Source: Lentisphaeria bacterium
GTDB taxonomy: Bacteria > Verrucomicrobiota > Lentisphaeria > Victivallales > Victivallaceae
Length of the DNA stretch: 62,500 nucleotides
Direction: 5' to 3'
Assembly (NCBI GenBank): GCA_017508385.1
Contig: JAFVZB010000060.1
Coordinates: 1 to 62,500, forward strand
This document shows positions 34,339 through 41,435 of the stretch, in pieces. The position numbers and the translations under genes are program-made. The notes under the pieces were generated by a model. The model searched no databases and had not been told where the DNA came from. It saw only the letters and a list, made by a program, of their open reading frames with translations. The number at the start of each line of letters is the position of its first letter. Within the stretch, counting starts at the first letter, position 1.

Positions 34339-35795
34339 TTTGCAACTCCTTTACCGCTGATTTCCGGAAGTCCGAAAGTGCCGTTTTGTGAACCGTTGGT
34401 GATGATCTGTTTGATACCGGGCATAAGTTTGCCCCAGAGTTTTGATTGCACATAGGCAGTGCCTCCGCCGTAAGCCTCGACCTGACGGCGCAGAACTTCA
34501 GCTTCACTGGTGTTGCGTTTGGCGATGATATCCCGCTCTGCGGAGGCAACTTTGATGGCAGCCTGCGCATTGGCTTTGGCGGTTTTGAGATTTATTTCAG
34601 CTACTTTCAATTCGGTTTCAGCTGCGACCACCGCTTCAGACTGACGCTGACGTGCCGAAATTGAGGCGGTAAGTTTTTCAGTTTCGGCAGCGACCTTTTT
34701 CAAATTCTGGTCGGCGAGCATCTTCTGACGGGCAAGTTCAGCTTCTGAGCGGGCACGGATGATTTCCTGCTCGTATTTTACCGCCTCCTGATGCGCCAGC
34801 TCACGGTTGCGGATGATTCCTGCAACTGTCTGCGGAGCGATGATATCCCTGATGAGCACCGAGTTGATCTCAATGCCCCATTTGCGGCAATTTGCTTTGA
34901 GGAACGCATCAAGTTTATCCTGAAAGAGCCGTCTGCTTTCGCCGACGATAAATTCTGTCGCCTGCTTTTTGCTTCCCTCGATGCGGGCGAAGCCGAGCAC
35001 GGAGGGCAGGATTATTTTGTTGAGGATATCTTCCATATCACCCACCACCTGAGTGAGTCTGGGAGCGAGTTTCTCATCTATATTGAACTCAACTGTTCCC
35101 TCGATGGAAACCGGGAATCCATCCATGGTGAGAAAAGTTATGGCATCTTTGCCGCTGAATTCGTGACGCTGACGTCTGATGTTGACCACGGTCACGCTGT
35201 AAATAAAGGGATTTATGCGGTGAGTACCCTCTTTGAGCACCTCTTTGACCACACCTTTTCTGCCGGAATCGACCAGAAAGCCGTTTTCATTGCGGCAGTC
35301 GTTGGGAGTTCCTGAAAAGAGGTCGTTTCCGGTGAGGCTGGTAACTACGCCGATGGTTCCGGGCATGATTTTGATGTCGTCAAAAAGTTTGACCTGATAG
35401 GCGTATGGATTGATACGGTGACGTCCGGTGCCGAGCACCTCTTTGACCACGCCGCGGCATTTGTCATTGGCGGCGATGATGCTTCCGTCTGGATTGTTCG
35501 AGCCCGAGCGGCGTACCAGAACGGCGAACTTTCCGGCGGGAACGTCGGTCACGGGGAAAATTTCCCAATCCCAGACGTACGGATTCCGGAAATATCTGCC
35601 TTCGCCGAGAACATTGAGCTGTATTCCCTGCTCATCGGGAGATGTTGCAATGATTTCCCCCTGCGGCAGCGGTTTTCCGGTTTTGCGAATCAACACAGCG
35701 ATTTCTCCGTTGCCCGGTTCGATTCGGCATCCGAACCAGACAAACAGAGCGGCGGCGGCAAGTAATGCAATCAGGAACGGTATCCAGTTTTTCAT
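34335..35795 (-). CDS. SPFH protein with triplicated N-terminal repeats, I
   Basis: 486 residues. Hydrophobic N-terminus (5-22), possibly a lipobox (FGC at 21-23), then three repeats at about 28-80, 87-138 and 145-205 with QGIQLNVLGEGRYFRNP, RGVVKEVLGTGRHRINP and KGVVKEVLKEGTHRINP. SPFH domain about 210-345 (DGFPVSIEGTVEFNID, GFARIEGSKKQATEFIVGE) and coiled coil about 345-440 rich in Ala/Glu/Lys. Same layout as the downstream gene, so they arose by duplication. Upstream lies the putative structured element at 35833-35926. Membrane-bound; which side the repeats face was not determined. Confidence 0.85.
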   Translation of the reverse strand: MKNWIPFLIALLAAAALFVWFGCRIEPGNGEIAVLIRKTGKPLPQGEIIATSPDEQGIQLNVLGEGRYFRNPYVWDWEIFPVTDVPAGKFAVLVRRSGSNNPDGSIIAANDKCRGVVKEVLGTGRHRINPYAYQVKLFDDIKIMPGTIGVVTSLTGNDLFSGTPNDCRNENGFLVDSGRKGVVKEVLKEGTHRINPFIYSVTVVNIRRQRHEFSGKDAITFLTMDGFPVSIEGTVEFNIDEKLAPRLTQVVGDMEDILNKIILPSVLGFARIEGSKKQATEFIVGESRRLFQDKLDAFLKANCRKWGIEINSVLIRDIIAPQTVAGIIRNRELAHQEAVKYEQEIIRARSEAELARQKMLADQNLKKVAAETEKLTASISARQRQSEAVVAAETELKVAEINLKTAKANAQAAIKVASAERDIIAKRNTSEAEVLRRQVEAYGGGTAYVQSKLWGKLMPGIKQIITNGSQNGTFGLPEISGKGVAK

Positions 35796-35832
35796 TTATT
35801 CCCCCGGATTATTTGTTTGTTTTTGTTGAGAA

Positions 35833-35926
35833 AGAAAGCGGGCTTAAAATCTCGCGGCAATACGATGTACAGTAAGCTCAAAAGAGAGCCCGATGCAATT
35901 CTTGTTCCGAGAATGACCCGCTTTCT
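35833..35926. ncRNA. Candidate structured RNA or regulatory element
   Basis: Outer 10-bp stem AGAAAGCGGG (35833-35842) with CCCGCTTTCT (35917-35926), enclosing ATTCT/AGAAT (35898-35914) and GCTC/GAGC (35876-35889) hairpins. An alternative pairing GGGCT (35840-35844) with AGCCC (35887-35891) is mutually exclusive with the outer stem, as in a switch. It lies between mcsB and the SPFH pair, about 40 nt before the SPFH start on the minus strand. Matches no RNA family I know; strand and function are undecided. Confidence 0.3.
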
Positions 35927-35989
35927 GGAGATAAAGATAATGTCATCACGGTAAAAAATCAAGTCGATTTTCAGGAAAAGACAAAAAAA

Positions 35990-37075
35990 TCATCCTTTTT
36001 TTATTCCGGATTTGAGCAGAGTTCTGCACAGGAATGCTCTTCTTTCGTCGCAATCATCTGATGTGCAGAAGTTTTCGATCTGACAGCCGAGGTGTCCGGG
36101 CTGGAGAGCGATCTGCATACGGTTCACCGTTGCTATGTCGATGGCGTTGAACATTCCCATATCGACACCGAGACGGATGCACGACAACGCATAGAATGCC
36201 TCATCGAGCGGCAGGTGGTAGGAGTATTTCAATGTTCCGTACGCCCTGCCTACCTTGTCGAAAAGCATATTGCGATTGGATTCAAAAAGTCTCTCTCTTG
36301 CCTGCTTTTCTCCGTCAATGAGTTTGACGATAGCGGCAGCGAGGGCTGAAATAGCCTCTTTTTCGGTGATTCCCAATGTGTACTGATTGGATATCTGGAA
36401 AAAATTGCCGTGGTTTTTGCTGCCTTCGCCCCTGAGACCGCGAACAGCGAGATGGAGCTGATTTATTCCTTCAAGAGTCGGATTTATCAATCCGGTGGCA
36501 ACCAGTCCCGGCAGATGGAGCATCACCGAAGCCCGCAAACCGGTTCCGATGTTGCTGGGGCACGATGTGAGGAAACCATACTTTTCATCGCAGGCGTATT
36601 CCAGATAAGTGTTGAGCTTGTCGTCGATTCCGGAAATTTTTTCCCAGAGAGAGTCGAGGTCAAACCCGGGAGTCATGCACTGAATGCGCAGCTGATCCTC
36701 TTCATTGACCATGATGCTGCTCTTTTCGTCGCGGCTTGCAATGAGCAGAGCTCCCTGCGGATTTTTTACAAAACCGGTGCTGGCGAGCCGTCTTTCGACC
36801 AGAATTGCAAGTTCGCTCTCAGAGAGCTCTTCCGGAAAGATAAAATAACTGCTGCGGGCTGGAAACATCCTGCTTTTTACAGCCGCACTTCTCACCAGAG
36901 AGGCAATCTCTTTTTTCAGAGCCTCCGGAGCATTGCCGGGGAACGGGTATCCCTCAATATTTCTCGCCAGTCTGATTCTGCTGGATATGGCAATACCGTC
37001 TCCGGCAGCGGGAGAATCTGAGAGAAAGCAGACGGGATTTTGAATGAGTTTTGAAATTTGAGGCGAAATATCCAT
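35990..37075 (-). CDS. mcsB: Protein arginine kinase McsB
   Basis: 361 residues, usual length ~355. A phosphagen-kinase-like fold: ISSRIRLARNIEGYPFP, then KYGFLTSCPSNIGTGLRASV with the CPSNIGTG signature and active-site Cys, and RGLRGEGS. In Firmicutes McsB phosphorylates arginines on misfolded proteins, marking them for ClpCP, and inactivates CtsR. Start overlaps the mcsA stop by one base. Neither ctsR nor clpC is in this window. Confidence 0.93.
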   Translation of the reverse strand: MDISPQISKLIQNPVCFLSDSPAAGDGIAISSRIRLARNIEGYPFPGNAPEALKKEIASLVRSAAVKSRMFPARSSYFIFPEELSESELAILVERRLASTGFVKNPQGALLIASRDEKSSIMVNEEDQLRIQCMTPGFDLDSLWEKISGIDDKLNTYLEYACDEKYGFLTSCPSNIGTGLRASVMLHLPGLVATGLINPTLEGINQLHLAVRGLRGEGSKNHGNFFQISNQYTLGITEKEAISALAAAIVKLIDGEKQARERLFESNRNMLFDKVGRAYGTLKYSYHLPLDEAFYALSCIRLGVDMGMFNAIDIATVNRMQIALQPGHLGCQIENFCTSDDCDERRAFLCRTLLKSGIKKG

Positions 37076-37713
37076 CAGACATCCTCCTCTTCGATCCTGC
37101 GGGCGTGTTTTCTGCCTTCGATGACCGCTTGTCTGAAGGACTCCTCTTTTTCCCGCTGGCTTGCGGCGAAACTCTCTTTGAGTCCGGCTATGGCATCACG
37201 GACTTTTGCCGCTTCGGTGTATTGTTCGCCTGCGACGTGTTTGGCAAGTGTCTGTTCGAGAATGGCGAGCGTGTACTGAAAACGGGCATACTCATTTTGA
37301 GGAGCGTTCAGCGGATTTTTGCCGACGTGACTTGTTCCCTTTTGAATTTTTGCGATCGAGTTTTCGAGCAGCTCACCGAAATGGCAGTAGCACGCAGGAC
37401 ATCCGAGCTTACCATGGTTTTTGTTGATATCGGCAACGCTCCAGTCGCAGATGGGGCAGTTTGACATCACCGGCAGATTTTCCGGTTTGGCTGAGTGCTG
37501 ATGAGTTGGAATATTTTTCTTGCCCTGAGCCTCAAGAGCCTTGCCGAGCCCGATCAACATCTGGGTGATATCGACTCCCGGCGTGTCGGGAGAGGCATCG
37601 AGATTGTTCTTTTTTGCACACTCGGCACAAAGATTTATGGAGGTCCACTTGTTGTCGTGCATCTCCTTTATATGAATGGTAGCTTCATTTTTTTTGCATA
37701 TATCGCAAAGCAT
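37075..37713 (-). CDS. mcsA: McsA, activator of McsB
   Basis: 212 residues from ATG 37713 with GGAG eight bases upstream; the longer frame to 37758 runs into the promoter. Four Cys-pair zinc sites: LCDICKKNE, NLCAECAKK, SNCPICDWS and GCPACYCHF. C-terminal UVR motif (AGEQYTEAAKVRDAIAGLKE). It binds and stimulates the McsB kinase. Divergent from the EF-hand membrane protein, with a shared palindromic operator candidate. Confidence 0.9.
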   Translation of the reverse strand: MLCDICKKNEATIHIKEMHDNKWTSINLCAECAKKNNLDASPDTPGVDITQMLIGLGKALEAQGKKNIPTHQHSAKPENLPVMSNCPICDWSVADINKNHGKLGCPACYCHFGELLENSIAKIQKGTSHVGKNPLNAPQNEYARFQYTLAILEQTLAKHVAGEQYTEAAKVRDAIAGLKESFAASQREKEESFRQAVIEGRKHARRIEEEDV

Positions 37714-37746
37714 ATCTGTGTCTCCAAAAGATGTTATACTATACTT

Positions 37747-37774
37747 ACTATACACCAAGTGTGCGGAAATACAA
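37747..37774 (-). promoter_or_regulatory. Promoter of mcsAB
   Basis: On the minus strand TTGTAT (37774-37769), 16-bp spacer, TATAGT (37752-37747). Its -35 overlaps the left arm of the palindrome at 37772-37787. Confidence 0.55.
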
Positions 37775-37787
37775 CCGTCAGCGGTTG
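37772..37787. promoter_or_regulatory. Palindromic operator candidate
   Basis: CAACCG-TCAG-CGGTTG, a perfect 6-bp inverted repeat lying across the -35 boxes of two divergent promoters (mcsAB and the EF-hand membrane protein). The position is ideal for one regulator controlling both. It does not resemble the CtsR heptad repeat. Confidence 0.5.
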
Positions 37788-37812
37788 CAATTTTTGCGAA
37801 TACTGATATATT
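37785..37812 (+). promoter_or_regulatory. Promoter of the EF-hand membrane protein
   Basis: TTGCAA (37785-37790), 16-bp spacer, TATATT (37807-37812), about 43 bases before ATG 37855. The -35 overlaps the right arm of the palindrome. Confidence 0.55.
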
Positions 37813-37854
37813 ATTAGCAAGTATTTGGTTTTTATCACGAAGAAAGGGTATCTT

Positions 37855-40140
37855 ATGTCAGAAGATATTTTGAAGAGAGAGTGTGATTGCGGAGAAGATA
37901 CATTTCCGCAAAGCCGTTTTATCCGAATCGGCGGAAGCTATCAGCCGGTAATTTCAAGCAGCAGTGATTTTCCCGCATTGCTGGCTCTTGATGATGCTCA
38001 TTGGGAAGTTATCAGCCTGACGGTGAGTTCCCTGCGCACTGACAAGCGTTTTCTTGATTTTCTTGACAGCGACAAAAACGGACTCATCCGTACCGACGAA
38101 GTCCGCAACGCACTGCGCTTTTTGCAGGGTGTGTTCAAAGATATGTCCGGTGTTGATACTGCAAGCGATGCGCTCGAGCTTGCCCATCTGGATCTTGACT
38201 CTCAGGATGGCATAGATATTTCAGCCGCCGCCCGCACCATGCTTGCCGCTATCGGCAAACCTGAAGCAACGAGCATAACTTTGCAGGAAATTTCCAACGA
38301 TGCTGAAATAAAAAAGTGCGCCATTTGCAACGGCGACGGTGTGATCGTTGCCGCAGAGGATGATGAGTCAGCATCTGCCAGAGTCATCAGGGCAGTAGCC
38401 AAAACTTCCGGAGCGGTTCAGGATTTATCAGGAAACTCCGGAATAAACGGCAAAGAGCTCGCCGATTTTGTCGCCCTTGCCAACGCCTATATCGCATGGC
38501 TTGATGACGGCAAAGCTAGATATGCTGAACTCAATCCGTTCGGAGCGGAAACTCCGGTCGTTGCCGCGCTTGCTGCCGAGTTGAAAACTCCGGTGGAAAA
38601 ATTCTTTCTCTCATCATCGGCGGTCGCATTTTTCGAGGATGACCCCGACCGTCTTGCCAAAAAAGATATCGTGGCAGATATCCGCCTTGCAGGAGACGTG
38701 AATAAACTTCTGGATGAGACCGCTATCGCAGCTCCCGATAAGAGCGGAGTTCTCCGCAGAGATGCGGTGCTGAACCCCCGCTGGAGTGCAAAGTTCAGAC
38801 AGCTCTGCGCAACAGAGTCATTTGCTGAGTTTCTGAAAGACGGAGCTCTCTCTGAGGAAATGTGGAAAGTGTTTCTTTCCCGTCTTGCTCCCAGAGTGGC
38901 ATACATGGCATCAAATCCTGCTGCTGGCAAGTTTGATGATTTTACTCCCGAAGCATTGAAAGAGTTGATTTCCGATGAAAGTATATCCGCAGTTCAAAAG
39001 CTCATCCAGCAGGATGTCGATGCGGGCTGCGCTCTTGCCGGAAGCAGTAAACTGCTCAAAGCGGTTCTCTATCAGCGTTACATCCTTGAATTTCTCAACA
39101 ACTATGCCAATTTGACCGAGCTCTTCAGCGTTCACCGTTTCAGTATGCTCCAGACCGGTATTCTGGTCATGGATGGACGTCATTTCACCCTTGCCGTTCC
39201 CGTGACCAATGTCGCAGAGCACAAAAAAATCGTTACCACCAGTAATATCTGCGTGGCGTACGTCGAGGTGAGCGGTGGAGCTCCGGGAGCAGTAACCAAA
39301 CAGACTCTCGCCGTGGCGATCACCAATGGCAGTATGAGCAACCTCTTCCCCGGTAAGAGAGGAGTTTTCTTCTCGGCTGACGGAAAAACCTTCGATGCCA
39401 AAGTGATAGATTTCATCGAACAGCCGGTATCCATTCCCGATGCACTCAAAAAGCCGTTCCTCAATCTGGGGCAGTTTATCAGCAAACAGTTTGATAAACT
39501 TGTGACAACTCAGGCAGGCAGTGTTCAGAAAGACCTCGGCAACCAGCTGAGCAGCGGTAAACCCATAGCTCCTCCGGCTGCCGGAAATAACGGAACCATG
39601 CTGCTGATGAGCGGCGGTATCGGACTTGCCGCCCTCGGAAGTTCGGTCGCATTTATCGCAAAATCATTGCAGAATGTCTCACTCCTCACCATTCTCGGCG
39701 TTCTGCTGGGAATCATTGTGGTGTTCGGCGGTCCATGCGTGGCGATCTCACTCACCAAGCTCTACAAACGCGACCTTGCCCGTTTCCTTGAGGCGGCGGG
39801 ATGTGCCATCAACCATAAAATGCGTCTCACTTTCAAACTGGGATTGTTCTTCACTTTCACTCCCTGCCGTCCCGGCTCGGTCGGAGAGGAGCTTTTTGAA
39901 AAAGAGGTGAACAAAAAATTCCTGACGAAACCGTCAACTCTGTTTCTGATCGTGCTCACTGCGCTCGTATTCGGTGCAGCCGGATTTTACGGAGGCTTGA
40001 AATTGGTCGATTGGCATGAACGCCGTGCCGCCGCCATTCAGGAAAAGATGATTCAGGAACAACAGCAGAAAAACATCAAAAAAGCTGAAAGTGCGGCTGC
40101 GAAAAAAGTTGTTCCGGCAGCTCCGGCAGCCAAAAAATGA
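37855..40140 (+). CDS. Large EF-hand membrane protein, unknown role
   Basis: 761 residues from ATG 37855 (GAAAGGG upstream). Near the N-terminus (about 70-85) DSDKNGLIRTDEV is a good calcium-binding EF-hand loop; LDLDSQDGIDISAA and NGINGKELADF are degenerate ones. A long soluble region (about 100-580) has no recognised domain. C-terminal part carries about three membrane helices (SGGIGLAALGSSVAFIA; TILGVLLGIIVVFGGPCVA; LFLIVLTALVFGAAGFYGG) and a Lys/Ala-rich tail. No signal peptide, so the large N-terminal part is probably cytosolic. I know no named family. Divergent partner of mcsAB, hence possibly stress-linked. Confidence 0.75.
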   Translation: MSEDILKRECDCGEDTFPQSRFIRIGGSYQPVISSSSDFPALLALDDAHWEVISLTVSSLRTDKRFLDFLDSDKNGLIRTDEVRNALRFLQGVFKDMSGVDTASDALELAHLDLDSQDGIDISAAARTMLAAIGKPEATSITLQEISNDAEIKKCAICNGDGVIVAAEDDESASARVIRAVAKTSGAVQDLSGNSGINGKELADFVALANAYIAWLDDGKARYAELNPFGAETPVVAALAAELKTPVEKFFLSSSAVAFFEDDPDRLAKKDIVADIRLAGDVNKLLDETAIAAPDKSGVLRRDAVLNPRWSAKFRQLCATESFAEFLKDGALSEEMWKVFLSRLAPRVAYMASNPAAGKFDDFTPEALKELISDESISAVQKLIQQDVDAGCALAGSSKLLKAVLYQRYILEFLNNYANLTELFSVHRFSMLQTGILVMDGRHFTLAVPVTNVAEHKKIVTTSNICVAYVEVSGGAPGAVTKQTLAVAITNGSMSNLFPGKRGVFFSADGKTFDAKVIDFIEQPVSIPDALKKPFLNLGQFISKQFDKLVTTQAGSVQKDLGNQLSSGKPIAPPAAGNNGTMLLMSGGIGLAALGSSVAFIAKSLQNVSLLTILGVLLGIIVVFGGPCVAISLTKLYKRDLARFLEAAGCAINHKMRLTFKLGLFFTFTPCRPGSVGEELFEKEVNKKFLTKPSTLFLIVLTALVFGAAGFYGGLKLVDWHERRAAAIQEKMIQEQQQKNIKKAESAAAKKVVPAAPAAKK

Positions 40141-40292
40141 AAAATAATGCAACTTTTTTGATATAGTTGCGTGCAAAAGAGCGTATTGCGGATTATATTA
40201 TACAAAATGTAATTGTTCCGGAGATGCGATAGGGATATTGCGCACCTTCCGGAAATATATAAAATATCCACTATTTGAGGAGAAATTGGATT

Positions 40293-41414
40293 ATGCAGGT
40301 ACCGTTGCTTGACCTCCGTGCACAGTATGCACCGTTGAAAGCTGAAATTCTCAAGGCAGTCGAGGAAATTTGTGATTCCCAGCGTTTCATTCTCGGTCCC
40401 GCCGTGGAATCTTTTGAAAAAGATTTGGTAGCCTACTGCCGCAGCGAGGGTGCTGTTGGTGTCACCAGCGGTTCAGATGCCCTTATCATCGCATTGATGG
40501 CTGAGGGAATCGGTGCCGGAGATGAGGTCATCACCACTCCGTTCACCTTCTTTGCCACCGTCGGAGCGATCGTCCGTGTCGGAGCTACTCCTGTGTTCGC
40601 CGATATCGACCCCGTCACCTTCAATATCGACCCGGCTGAGATCGAGAAGAAGATAACTCCCCGTACCAAAGCGATCATCCCCGTGCACCTCTTCGGTCAG
40701 TGCGCCGATATGGATCCCATCATGGCAATCGCCAAAGAGCACAATCTCTTCGTTATCGAGGATGCCTGCCAGGCTATCGGTGCTGAGTACAAAGGCCGTC
40801 GTGCCGGTTCCATCGGCCGTTACGGTGCTTTCAGCTTCTTCCCCAGCAAAAACCTCGGCTGCTTCGGAGACGGCGGAGCTGTCACCTGCGACAGCAAAGA
40901 GCTTGAAGCTCTGCTCAAAATCTACCGCAACCACGGTCAGAGCAAGACCTATATCCACGAGTATGTCGGCGGAAACTTCCGTATCGACGCTCTTCAGGCA
41001 CGCATCCTTGAAATCAAACTCAAGCACCTCGATTCCTGGAGTGTTGCCCGTCAGGCAAATGCCGACCATTACGCTCAGCTCTTTGCCGATGCCGGACTCG
41101 GTGACAAGATCGTTCTGCCGCAGAAGGCTTCATACGATGTCCGTCACATCTACAACCAGTACTGCATCCGGGTCAAAGACGGCAAACGTGATGCTCTGAA
41201 AAACTATCTGGCAGAGAACAATGTCGGCTGCGCCATCTACTATCCGCTCTCACTGCATCTGCAGGAGTGCTTCAAGTCACTCGGCGGCAAAGTCGGCGAT
41301 TATCCCGTCTGCGAGGAGGCAACCGGTGAAGTTCTGGCTCTGCCCATCTTCGGCGAGTGCACCGCTGCCGAGAGAGAGTATGTGGTCGGGACCATCAAGA
41401 ATTTCTACAAATAA
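40293..41414 (+). CDS. DegT/DnrJ/EryC1/StrS-type aminotransferase
   Basis: 373 residues from ATG 40293 (GAGGAG ten bases upstream). PLP enzyme family that puts an amino group on NDP-keto-sugars. Seen: SGSDALIIALMA, TTPFTFFATVGAI, IEDACQAIGAEYKGRRAG (Asp and Gln for PLP) and FSFFPSKNLGCFGDGG with the Schiff-base Lys. Followed 21 bp later by the lipid/glycan exporter and then murC, so a cell-envelope sugar is the likely product. Confidence 0.92.
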   Translation: MQVPLLDLRAQYAPLKAEILKAVEEICDSQRFILGPAVESFEKDLVAYCRSEGAVGVTSGSDALIIALMAEGIGAGDEVITTPFTFFATVGAIVRVGATPVFADIDPVTFNIDPAEIEKKITPRTKAIIPVHLFGQCADMDPIMAIAKEHNLFVIEDACQAIGAEYKGRRAGSIGRYGAFSFFPSKNLGCFGDGGAVTCDSKELEALLKIYRNHGQSKTYIHEYVGGNFRIDALQARILEIKLKHLDSWSVARQANADHYAQLFADAGLGDKIVLPQKASYDVRHIYNQYCIRVKDGKRDALKNYLAENNVGCAIYYPLSLHLQECFKSLGGKVGDYPVCEEATGEVLALPIFGECTAAEREYVVGTIKNFYK

Positions 41415-41435
41415 TTTCCTTCCGGATAACTCTGT

